Below, in pieces: positions 32,849 to 40,947 of a stretch of 64,000 nt of DNA (its first letter is position 1; every line of letters starts with the position of its first letter). This stretch comes from Desulfovibrio sp. (GTDB lineage: Bacteria; Desulfobacterota; Desulfovibrionia; Desulfovibrionales; Desulfovibrionaceae), in assembly GCF_009712225.1 (NCBI RefSeq), contig NZ_WASP01000003.1:123279-187278 (forward strand). The letters are read 5' to 3'. The notes beneath the pieces are model-generated. The model did not search any database, was not told where the DNA came from, and saw only the letters and a list, made by a program, of their open reading frames with translations. Made by a program: the position numbers and the translations under genes.

Positions 32849-34450
32849 ATGCGACAAACAGAAAAAGCATACTCCCTAGCAGAAATAAAAGAATTGCGCC
32901 TTAAGGGTGCTATTTATATTCGCATGTCTACAGAATTACAGACAGAATCGCCAGAAAACCAAGAACGGCAGATACGCGCTTTTGCCCAAACTTATGGAAT
33001 CGAAATTGTCAAAGTATATGCGGACCTTGGTGTGAGCGGGATGACTGCAGAGCAACGTGAACAATTTTTAGCTTTGATTGATGATGTTGATCATAATCAC
33101 AACCAGTTCAATATTGTGCTATATCTGGAGGAGAGCCGGTGGGGACGCTTTGTGAACAGTCGGGATGCAGAGTTTTACCGTATGTTGCTTGAGCGCAAGA
33201 ATGTACTCTGCCACCCGTGCGATAAGCCCCTTACCTTAACGAATAATATTGCTGATCGCATTATGACACTTCTACGAGATGAAAGCGCGAGCGATTACTG
33301 CCGCCAACTTTCTCAGAAAGTATGGGTTGGGCAATGTAATCTTGTCACAAAAGGATACAGGCAGGGGGGAATTTCAGGCTTTGGTCTGCGGCGTATGCTA
33401 CTGGATGAGGAGGGAAACAAAAAGCAAGAGCTTTCCATCGGTCAAAGGAAGAGCTTAATCACAGAGAGAGTAATTTTGGTTCCTGGCCCTGAAGAGGAAA
33501 GAGCAATTATTTTAAAAATATATGAACAGTTTCTATCCGGCATTGGAGAAACGGAAATTGCCAATCAGCTGAACGTGCGTGGGGTGAAAAATTTTTTTGG
33601 GCGCCACTGGTCGCGAGGCACAGTGCGTGAAGTGCTAACAAATGAAAAATATATCGGCAACAATCTGTTCAATCGCACCTCTTCCAAAATGAAACAAAAA
33701 AGTAAACCAAATCCAGAGAATGAATGGATTCGCAAAGAACAAGCCTTTGATCCTATAGTGGATACAGAACTATTCTATGCAGTACAAGCAATCTATCGTG
33801 AACGAAACAAAAAAATAACAAATACAGAACTACTGAAAGGATTACAAAACCTGTACTGCAAGCAGGGACGACTTTCAGCGTTACTAATAGATGAAGCAGA
33901 ATTTTTACCCCCAAGTAGCGTCTTTCGAACGCGTTTTGGTGGCCTTCTCCGTGCTTATCGCATGATTGGCTATACCCCTGAACGAGATTACAAATATGTC
34001 GTCATTAACCAAAATCTACGGACTTTACATGCAGAGGTAGTAGCCAACGTAGTTCATAATATCGAAAAACTATGTGGGAGGCGTATTCCTGTCGATTTTG
34101 AAAATGGCCTTTTGGAGCTGAATGATAATTTGTCTATCTCCATTGTTATTAGCCGCTGTTATTCACCTTCTTCTGGAACACTGCGCTGGAAAATTTGTTT
34201 CGATACTGGGCTACGACCAGACATAACAATTGCTGTCCGCATGGATTACAGCAATGAAGTAATACAGGATTACTATATATTGCCAGCCCTAAAGTTCTCT
34301 CATGAACCTATGAAGTTATTAGAAAACAACGCTGGCATGTTGGATAGCTTCCGGACTGATAACCTTGACTACCTGCTTCATTTGAGCATCAACATTCCTC
34401 TTGATAAGGCGGTGCATTATGGAAGACATCATAACAATCATACCTATTGA
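32849..34450 (+). CDS. Large serine recombinase (resolvase/invertase N-terminal domain)
   Basis: 533 residues. The catalytic N-terminal domain holds the nucleophile S27 in YIRMSTELQ and later ENQERQIRAF and VSGM. A recombinase domain follows (GLRRMLLDEEG ... EIANQLNVRGVKNFFGRHWSRGTVREVLTNEKYIGN), then a long C-terminal region of about 220 residues. The ATG at 32849 follows AGGAG. The next gene starts 32 bases before its stop, so all three are coupled. The element already has a tyrosine integrase, so this second recombinase has another job or marks a second module. Confidence 0.85.
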   Translation: MRQTEKAYSLAEIKELRLKGAIYIRMSTELQTESPENQERQIRAFAQTYGIEIVKVYADLGVSGMTAEQREQFLALIDDVDHNHNQFNIVLYLEESRWGRFVNSRDAEFYRMLLERKNVLCHPCDKPLTLTNNIADRIMTLLRDESASDYCRQLSQKVWVGQCNLVTKGYRQGGISGFGLRRMLLDEEGNKKQELSIGQRKSLITERVILVPGPEEERAIILKIYEQFLSGIGETEIANQLNVRGVKNFFGRHWSRGTVREVLTNEKYIGNNLFNRTSSKMKQKSKPNPENEWIRKEQAFDPIVDTELFYAVQAIYRERNKKITNTELLKGLQNLYCKQGRLSALLIDEAEFLPPSSVFRTRFGGLLRAYRMIGYTPERDYKYVVINQNLRTLHAEVVANVVHNIEKLCGRRIPVDFENGLLELNDNLSISIVISRCYSPSSGTLRWKICFDTGLRPDITIAVRMDYSNEVIQDYYILPALKFSHEPMKLLENNAGMLDSFRTDNLDYLLHLSINIPLDKAVHYGRHHNNHTY

Positions 34451-35273
34451 AGAAATTAACATCCTTAACCCAAGAGTTAGAAACCAAGTAATTGCAGAAG
34501 GAATAAAGCAAAATATCTGGGATGTCGGCCTGAAGAGGCCGATTACGGTAACTCGCAGAAAAGAGGGTAAAAAATATGACTTGGTTTGTGGACAAGGCAG
34601 ACTGGAAGCATTCATTGCCGGTGGAGCAACAGAAATTCCTGCCATAATACGCAATGTAAGCGCAGAAGATGCCCATATTATGAGTTTGGTAGAAAACATT
34701 GCCAGACGTAATAGCAATGCAATCGAACTACTTCAAAGCATTAAGTATTTGAAAGAGCAAGGATATGAAGATAATGATATTGCGAAAAAAACAAACCTTG
34801 GAAAAGATTACATCCGTGGAATTCTGAAGCTATTAGAGAAAGGAGAAGAATATTTGGTAAATTCAGTTGAAAGAGGAAGAATTCCACTATACCAAGCTTT
34901 AATAATGGCTACAGAAGGTGATACTGCCGTACAGAGAGCATTAGCTGAAGCATATGAGTCTGGTGCATTGACAGGAAAAAAGATCCTTGCTGTGCAAAAA
35001 ATAATTTCACGGCGTAAACATTATGGAAAAACAATGTCTGTCCAGCAACGTACAAATACAGCTATTTCTGCAGAAGAGTTAATCGCAACATATGAAAATG
35101 GTGCAAAAGAGAAGAAACAAATTATTTCCCAATCAAGATATATTAAGCAAATTTTAACTTATACTTCTACAGTCCTTCGGCAACTACTTAATGATGTACA
35201 TTTCACAAATCAACTACAAGTCGTAGGCATAAACGAAATTCCAAAACACATACTAGATATTCTAGAGAGGTAA
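34419..35273 (+). CDS. ParB-like nuclease-domain protein (first of two)
   Basis: 284 residues. The ParB/Spo0J N-terminal domain is clear: PITVTRRKEGKKYDLVCGQGRLEAFIAGG (GxGR is the CTP/phosphate-contacting box), then SLVENIARRN. An HTH follows (YEDNDIAKKTNLGKDYIRGIL). The C-terminus is helical. There is no ParA nearby. The ATG at 34419 overlaps the recombinase stop by 32 bases. Works most likely with the recombinase and the second ParB-like protein; DNA binding at a specific site is implied, but plasmid partition is not shown. Confidence 0.8.
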   Translation: MEDIITIIPIEEINILNPRVRNQVIAEGIKQNIWDVGLKRPITVTRRKEGKKYDLVCGQGRLEAFIAGGATEIPAIIRNVSAEDAHIMSLVENIARRNSNAIELLQSIKYLKEQGYEDNDIAKKTNLGKDYIRGILKLLEKGEEYLVNSVERGRIPLYQALIMATEGDTAVQRALAEAYESGALTGKKILAVQKIISRRKHYGKTMSVQQRTNTAISAEELIATYENGAKEKKQIISQSRYIKQILTYTSTVLRQLLNDVHFTNQLQVVGINEIPKHILDILER

Positions 35274-35279
35274 AAAACG

Positions 35280-36173
35280 ATGCCAATCAAGATTAAACAA
35301 GGCTTTAAAACCCATCTCATAGATATTTCAATTGCAGATTTATTTTTTACAAAAATAATTACTCCGCAAATGAGACAGGGGAGGAAATATGCCCAAGTTC
35401 TTTCCTCAATACGGGAAGTTGGGCTAATTGAGCAACCCGTTGTTGCACCACTCAAAAAAAATGGAGGATACCTTTTATTAGACGGGCACTTGCGCATTGT
35501 TGCCCTTAAAGAGTTGGGAATTGAGAGTGTAACCTGCCTCATTTCTACGGATGATGAAGCATATACTTACAACAAATATATAAACAGACTTTCTGCAATT
35601 CAAGAACATAGAATGATTATGAAAGCTGTTCAGTCTGGAGTTTCTGAGGAAAAAATTGCGAATGCTCTTAACGTTGACGTTCGGACAATTAGAAATAAAC
35701 GATATTTACTTGAAGGCATATGTGAACAAGCCATAGAATTACTGAAAGACAAGCCCGTTCCTGAACCAGTATTTCGTGCGTTGAAAAAGATGAAAGCTCC
35801 AAGGCAAATTGTTGTTGCAATGCTAATGAATGACCAAAACAAGTTTACCTCTTCCTATGCCAAGGCATTATTGGGAGCAACCAATGAAGACCAACTCGTT
35901 GACAATGGTAAACCCAAAAAGGTTTCTCCTATGATATTGGCGCGGCAAGCTCGCCTGGAAGAAGAAAGTCTCGCACTATCCAAGGAAATTGATTCATTGA
36001 AAAACCAGTATGGAACAGAAATAGTCGACGTCACGGCATTGCAAGCATTCATTAAAAAAATTATTGGCAACAACACAGTGGCAAAATATTTACAAAAATT
36101 TCACGAGCCTATTTACGACAAGTTTAAAGAAATTTCGGAATTGGATATTTTTAGACTGCGAGACATTGCTTAA
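35280..36173 (+). CDS. ParB-like protein with RepB-type C-terminus (second of two)
   Basis: 297 residues, starting 6 bases after the first ParB-like gene. ParB core: YAQVLSSIREVGLIEQPVVAP, LLLDGHLRIVALKELG. HTH: EEKIANALNVDVRTIRNKRYL. The C-terminal half (about 155-290) resembles the domain seen after ParB cores in RepB-type plasmid partition proteins; this is from memory. The GHLR box replaces the usual GERR. It ends the operon, 344 bases from attR. Confidence 0.75.
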   Translation: MPIKIKQGFKTHLIDISIADLFFTKIITPQMRQGRKYAQVLSSIREVGLIEQPVVAPLKKNGGYLLLDGHLRIVALKELGIESVTCLISTDDEAYTYNKYINRLSAIQEHRMIMKAVQSGVSEEKIANALNVDVRTIRNKRYLLEGICEQAIELLKDKPVPEPVFRALKKMKAPRQIVVAMLMNDQNKFTSSYAKALLGATNEDQLVDNGKPKKVSPMILARQARLEEESLALSKEIDSLKNQYGTEIVDVTALQAFIKKIIGNNTVAKYLQKFHEPIYDKFKEISELDIFRLRDIA

Positions 36174-36517
36174 ATCCGAACCAAAGAAGGCCGAGAAAAA
36201 TACTGGAAGCGGCCGCGCCGTGTTTATAAAGAAAATGTCCATGGAGCGGCACTGTAATTTGAGAAAAATACACTCAACTATTCTGATCTCGTTACCAACG
36301 ACAAATCCGAAAAGAAAGCACTTAGGTTATGCCTCCATAACCGCTTAAATTATTTGGGGGGTAGGATTTAACCCACGGCCTTCGGACTTCGAGCGCATAC
36401 GCTCTTCGTAGGGAGGGTTAAAAGAGGGTTAGTTCGGGGTGTATGCGGATGTCTTATGATGTATCAGGATGCACTATAACATTGCTAATTTATTGAATTA
36501 ACAATTTTAGAGTCTGT
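36174..36517. other. Non-coding right end of the element
   Basis: 344 bases without a gene. TTTAACCC and GGGTTAAA (about 36366-36422) form an inverted repeat enclosing smaller hairpins (GAGCGcataCGCTC). These may be integrase arm or recombinase sites; no proof. Confidence 0.5.
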
Positions 36518-36562
36518 CCTTTCACGCCGTCGACAGGGGTTCAAATCCCCTTGGGGACGCCA
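36518..36562 (+). repeat. attR: 45-bp direct repeat (tRNA-Glu 3' end copy)
   Basis: Identical to 9419-9463. Not a complete tRNA: the bases upstream do not form the 5' half. Confidence 0.93.
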
Positions 36563-36874
36563 CTTGAGAATCAAGGGTTACATCGAAAGATGTAACCCTT
36601 TTTTCGTTGCCACGCTACAGGCTGTACCCCTTGCGGCCAGCTTTCTTTTGCGCCCTTTCCTGCGCGCCGCAGCCTACCCGCTTCGATTCAGCATCCGGGC
36701 TTTACTTATCCCGCTGACATCACCGCACCTTTTGGGCTTGCCCTCAAGGCCGACACGCCCCTACTATAAGGGTGTATTTATTCTGCCGGCCAGCATGCCC
36801 CTGCCGTTGCCTCTATTCAGAAGAACGCATACAGGCGTGCCCCTGCGCACCACCAGCCTCTGTAAGGAAAACCC
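36563..36874. other. Backbone intergenic region after attR
   Basis: 312 bases. It begins with the displaced tRNA terminator at 36573-36606; the rest is GC-rich and non-coding, and should contain the promoter of the lyase gene. Confidence 0.55.
36573..36606 (+). terminator. Original terminator of the tRNA-Glu operon, displaced by the element
   Basis: AAGGGTTACAT, loop CGAAAG, ATGTAACCCTT followed by T's. It lies 11 bases after the tRNA fragment. Confidence 0.85.
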
Positions 36875-38113
36875 ATGCCCGCCTCGCTGCTGCTCAATCC
36901 TTTTCGCAAGGTTATCGGCCCCAATGCCGACTTTGCCGATGTTGCTAATTTTTCGCCCGCCGTTGCCCAGCGCGTGCACGAATTTCATGCGTCATTCAGC
37001 CAGTACAGACCCACACCGCTGGTTGCCCTGCCCGGCCTGGCCGGAGAATTGGGGCTTAACGGCGTGTGCGTAAAGGATGAGTCCAAGCGGTTCGGGCTCA
37101 ACGCCTTCAAGGTACTGGGCGGCTCATACGCTGTGGCCCGCTGCCTTGCTCAGCGCCTGAACCTGCCGGAGCAGGGCCTGACCAGAAGCCAGTTGCAGGG
37201 TACCGCCGACGGCAAAGTCACCTTTATCAGCACCACAGACGGCAACCACGGCAGGGGGCTGGCCTGGACAGCCCGCGAGTTGGGGTACCCCTGCATCATC
37301 TATATGCCCAAGGGTTCGGAACCCACCCGCCGCAACAATATTCTTGCCCTTGGGGCGCAGTGCACCATCACTGACCTCAATTACGACGACACCGTGCGCA
37401 TGAGCTGGAATCTGGCGCAGGAAAAAGGCTACGTGATGGTGCAGGACACAGCCTGGGATGGTTACGAGCAGATCCCCGCCTGGATCATGCAGGGCTACCT
37501 GACCCTTGCCGCAGAAATACTGGATCAGATGCTGGCGGCCAGCATACGGCCCACCCACTGTTTCTTGCAGGCTGGCGTGGGTTCGTTTGCCGCTGCGGCG
37601 GCTGCCTTTCTTGTGGCTGCCATGGGCAGCGCCGCTCCACGCATCATACTGGTTGAACCGCACGCGGCAGACTGCTTTTACCAGTCGGCCCTTGCGGGCG
37701 ACGGCAAGCCCCATGCCGTGGGCGGCAGCCTGCAAACCCTCATGGCCGGGCTGGCCTGCGGCGAGCCCAGCTCACTGGCATGGAGCATCCTTAAAGATTA
37801 CACCACGGCCTTCATGTCCTGCCCGGACTACATGGCCGCCAACGGCATGCGCATGCTGGCCGCCCCGGTGCCCGGTGACGAGGCCATTGTTTCTGGCGAA
37901 TCGGGCGCTGCTGGCGCGGGCGCGCTGCACTGGCTCATGCGCCACCCTGCGGCGGCAGATCAGCGCGAGGCCCTGGGACTCAACGCCGAAGCCTCGGTTC
38001 TGCTTATCAGCACTGAAGGCGACACCGTGCCACATATATATAGAAGCGTTGTGTGGCAGGGCGCACATGCGGATGAAGATACCCATGTCACGCCGCGCCA
38101 GCAGCCTGAATAG
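36875..38113 (+). CDS. dpaL: Diaminopropionate ammonia-lyase
   Basis: PLP enzyme of 412 residues converting 2,3-diaminopropionate to pyruvate and two ammonia. The PLP lysine is K79 in LNAFKVLGGSYA; the ESKRFGLNAFK stretch, STTDGNHGRGLAWTA and AWDGYEQIPAWIMQGY are hallmarks of this enzyme rather than of threonine dehydratase. TAAGGAAAACCC precedes the ATG. Stands alone; probably a catabolic enzyme supplying pyruvate and nitrogen. Confidence 0.92.
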   Translation: MPASLLLNPFRKVIGPNADFADVANFSPAVAQRVHEFHASFSQYRPTPLVALPGLAGELGLNGVCVKDESKRFGLNAFKVLGGSYAVARCLAQRLNLPEQGLTRSQLQGTADGKVTFISTTDGNHGRGLAWTARELGYPCIIYMPKGSEPTRRNNILALGAQCTITDLNYDDTVRMSWNLAQEKGYVMVQDTAWDGYEQIPAWIMQGYLTLAAEILDQMLAASIRPTHCFLQAGVGSFAAAAAAFLVAAMGSAAPRIILVEPHAADCFYQSALAGDGKPHAVGGSLQTLMAGLACGEPSSLAWSILKDYTTAFMSCPDYMAANGMRMLAAPVPGDEAIVSGESGAAGAGALHWLMRHPAAADQREALGLNAEASVLLISTEGDTVPHIYRSVVWQGAHADEDTHVTPRQQPE

Positions 38114-38263
38114 CTGGCAGAAAACGTGCGGGGCACCTCGCGGGCAAGGTAACAATCGGCCTGACAGGCGACCAATATTTTCCACTTGCGGGCGGGGCGT
38201 TGTAATCGTAAAAATACCAGAAAATGACACTCTTGCTCCACCACCCCTACAGCGAGGCCCCAC

Positions 38264-38560
38264 ATGCAGATTTGCAAAAAAATGGCTGACAGCATCCTGC
38301 ATGTCAGCATTGCGGGCAAGATAGACACGGTTACCGCCCCGGCGCTGGACAGGGAGCTTCTGGAAGACTGCGGCGCGGCGCAGGCGCTGGTGCTTGATTT
38401 CAGTCAGGTAGACTATATTTCAAGTGCTGGCCTGCGCATACTGCTGCGGCTGCATAAGCGCATGGTCGAGAGGCAGGGCATGCGCATTGTCAACGCCAAC
38501 GAAACCGTGCGAGAGGTGTTCAGCATTACGGGCTTTGTGGATCTGTTTACCATAGAGTAA
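38264..38560 (+). CDS. STAS-domain anti-sigma factor antagonist
   Basis: 98 residues. The phosphorylatable serine lies in DYISSAGLRILLRLH. The fold elements (ILHVSIAGKIDTVTAP, ALVLDFSQVD, MRIVNANETVREVFSITGF) match SpoIIAA/RsbV proteins. The phosphatase/kinase fusion encoded 39 bases downstream is the likely partner: its HATPase domain would phosphorylate this serine and its PP2C domain would remove it. ATG 38264; ATG 38282 is also possible. Confidence 0.88.
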   Translation: MQICKKMADSILHVSIAGKIDTVTAPALDRELLEDCGAAQALVLDFSQVDYISSAGLRILLRLHKRMVERQGMRIVNANETVREVFSITGFVDLFTIE

Positions 38561-38599
38561 GCCCCACCAGCACAGCCCGCCGCCAGGGCAGGGCATTCC

Positions 38600-40882
38600 A
38601 TGCGCAGCGCGGGCCAGCCCGCAAAGGCGGGCAGCATGCACAAGATCTTTCACAAGTGGCTTTTTATCTGCATTTTTCCCGCTTTTTGCCTCACGCTTGC
38701 CGCATCCTACCTGCTACAGACCCGGCAGGCCGAAGAAAACGCCCGCTACATGCTTTCCAGCAATCTGGAAGACGGCGCCAAATACCTACGCATGGTCGTC
38801 ACCAACTCCGCCCATATCAGGGAAATGTCCGATGCGGGCGCTCTGACCAAGGCACGCGCCTTTGCCGCCATAATTACGCAGAATCCCAACATTCTTAATG
38901 TACCCACCCTGCTGCATTTTTTGCGCAAGCTGCTGGATGTTGAAGAACTGAACGTCACAGACGATCGAGGGGTTATCGTTGCCTCCACATCTTCCTTTGT
39001 GGGCTACGACATGGCCTCTTCGCCCCAGTCTGCCGCGTTTATGCCAGCCCTGCGTGAGCTTGATTTCGCCCTGGTGCAGGACATCGCCCCGCGCGGCGCC
39101 GACCGCGAGCCTTTTCAGTATGCCGGTGTGGCCCGCCGCGACTGTACGGGGATAGTGCAGATAGGCTATTCGCCCCGCCGCCTGCTTGAGGCCCTGCGCG
39201 CCGCGGCTGTGGACGAAATAGCCCCCCGCTACCACATTGGTTCCAGCGGTTTCATGGCTATCGCCATTTACGGGGCCATCATCAGCACCGGCAACGAGCC
39301 CGCCGTACCCGTGGGGGCCAGTGTGCGTTCACTTGGGCTGTTGCAGCCTGCGGGCGACACTGGAGTGGTGACCATTCTTGGCAGGCAGTACCTTTGCCAG
39401 AGCATGGAGGTTGACGGCTATACCCTCTTTGCCATGCTGCCCCGAAACGAGGTCTTCTTTTCGCGCGACAGCATTCTGCTGTACATAGCGGCCTGCAATA
39501 TCGTGCTATTTGCCCTTGTTTTCTGGATGGTTTCGCATCTGGTCAAAAGGCTGGTCATCAACGATGTGTACCGCGTCAACGACGACCTGAAAAAAATCAC
39601 CTCCGGCAATCTTGATGTGGTGCTTGACGAGCGCACCACCCCCGAATTCGGCATGCTCTCGGACGGCATCAATAAAACCGTGCAAAGCCTCAAGCAGGCC
39701 ATCCTTGCCGCTGCGGGCAGAATTGACGCCGAGCTGGAATTCGCCCGGGCCATCCAGTGCTCTTCACTGCCAAGCGTTTTTCCCGCCTATCCCGAACGGG
39801 AAGACTTTGACGTCTTTGCCGTCATGCGCGCCGCCAAGGTGGTGGGCGGCGATTTTTACGATTTTTACCTGCGCGATAAAAACCAGCTGGTCATCGTGGT
39901 GGCCGATGTGGCGGACAAGGGCATCGGCGCGGCCCTGTTCATGATGACGGCCAAAACCCTCATCAAAAGCCTTGCGGAATCGGGCCTTTCACCGGCAGAG
40001 ATTTTTACCCAGGCCAACAGGCGCATCAGCGCCCAGAATGATCAGGATATTTTTCTCACCGCCTTTCTGGGTGTGCTTGATCTCACCACCGGCAGACTTG
40101 TGTGCGCCAATGCGGGGCACGAGCACCCACTCATTTTCAGAAGGCAGGAAGAACATTACTCGTGGCTTGAGGCCGGTCACGGCCTGCCTCTGGGGGCCAT
40201 GGGCAGCTCGCGCTACCAGGAACAGGCCTTTCAGCTGGCACCCGGCGACCGCCTGCTGCTCTACACCGACGGTGTGAGCGAGGCAGAAAGCAGCCAGGGC
40301 ACGCGCCTTGGCTTAAGCGGCATAGAAAACGCCGTGCGCGGCACGGAAGGCATGAATGCGGAAAAAACCGTGCTCACCCTGTTGAGCCGGGTTGATGAAT
40401 TTGCCGCTGGCGTGGAGCAGGCAGACGACATCACCATTCTGGCACTGGAATTTCTGGGGCAGGCCTGGGATGAACTGCTGGTTACCGCAGACGACGCCCA
40501 CCTTGAATCTCTGCTGGCCTTTCTGGAAGAAAAACTGCGTGCAGCCAGCTGCCCCGCCAAAATCCTGCCCCTGCTGCTTGTGGCGGCAGAAGAGGTCTTT
40601 ACCAACATAGCCCACTACGCCTACGCGCCAGAGCCGGGCACAGTGTTGTTGCGCTGCCGCGTGCGCCCCACGCCCTTTCAGATTGTGCTGCAGTTTCAGG
40701 ACAGTGGCCGCCCCTTCAACCCGCTGCACAAGCCCGGGCCAGACATCACCCTACCCGCCGAAAAACGCGATGAGGGCGGCCTTGGCATTGCCATGGTACG
40801 GAGAATCATGCCCCGAATGGAGTACACGCGCACGGCAGACGGAAAAAACATCCTTACCCTCTGGAAGCAGCACGAAGCATGA
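38600..40882 (+). CDS. Membrane sensor SpoIIE-type phosphatase with C-terminal RsbW-like kinase domain
   Basis: 760 residues. N-terminal transmembrane helix (about 20-40), extracytoplasmic sensor of cache type (about 45-285, including RYHIGSSGFMAIA), second helix (about 295-320), HAMP linker, PP2C/SpoIIE domain (about 385-620: VVGGDFYDFY, VVADVADKGIGAALFM, LLLYTDGVSEA) and a HATPase_c_2 domain (about 630-758: EEVFTNIAHYAYAPEPG, FQDSGRPFNP, GGLGIAMVRRIM). Both the phosphatase and the kinase of a partner switch are on one chain. The STAS gene precedes it and a DAC-like gene follows with overlap. Confidence 0.88.
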   Translation: MRSAGQPAKAGSMHKIFHKWLFICIFPAFCLTLAASYLLQTRQAEENARYMLSSNLEDGAKYLRMVVTNSAHIREMSDAGALTKARAFAAIITQNPNILNVPTLLHFLRKLLDVEELNVTDDRGVIVASTSSFVGYDMASSPQSAAFMPALRELDFALVQDIAPRGADREPFQYAGVARRDCTGIVQIGYSPRRLLEALRAAAVDEIAPRYHIGSSGFMAIAIYGAIISTGNEPAVPVGASVRSLGLLQPAGDTGVVTILGRQYLCQSMEVDGYTLFAMLPRNEVFFSRDSILLYIAACNIVLFALVFWMVSHLVKRLVINDVYRVNDDLKKITSGNLDVVLDERTTPEFGMLSDGINKTVQSLKQAILAAAGRIDAELEFARAIQCSSLPSVFPAYPEREDFDVFAVMRAAKVVGGDFYDFYLRDKNQLVIVVADVADKGIGAALFMMTAKTLIKSLAESGLSPAEIFTQANRRISAQNDQDIFLTAFLGVLDLTTGRLVCANAGHEHPLIFRRQEEHYSWLEAGHGLPLGAMGSSRYQEQAFQLAPGDRLLLYTDGVSEAESSQGTRLGLSGIENAVRGTEGMNAEKTVLTLLSRVDEFAAGVEQADDITILALEFLGQAWDELLVTADDAHLESLLAFLEEKLRAASCPAKILPLLLVAAEEVFTNIAHYAYAPEPGTVLLRCRVRPTPFQIVLQFQDSGRPFNPLHKPGPDITLPAEKRDEGGLGIAMVRRIMPRMEYTRTADGKNILTLWKQHEA

Positions 40883-40947
40883 CCGCAGGCCGCCACCGGC
40901 AACCGGTCCCCAATCATTTTCCGCGGTACCTGCAAGGAGCACATGCC

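Larger units (their letters stand above)
9419..36562. mobile_element. Integrative mobilizable element inserted in tRNA-Glu
   Basis: About 27 kb bounded by a perfect 45-bp direct repeat of the tRNA-Glu 3' end. A tyrosine integrase lies immediately inside the left end and points toward the tRNA. Inside are an oriT candidate, a MobA/L-type relaxase, a TraD-like protein, a VirD4-like coupling protein and varied cargo. No VirB/Trb mating-pore genes are visible, so transfer probably needs a helper. Base composition varies inside the element: AT-rich around 24.6-28 kb and 32.1-36.2 kb, GC-rich at 28-32 kb. This suggests assembly from several sources. Confidence 0.92.

Noticed and set aside
36518..36562. 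A second tRNA-Glu gene
   Set aside because: Only the 3' 45 bases are present; the bases before them do not form the acceptor, D or anticodon 5' halves. It is the attR copy.
9419..36562. CRISPR arrays or insertion sequences in the island
   Set aside because: No regularly spaced repeats and no transposase gene were seen.
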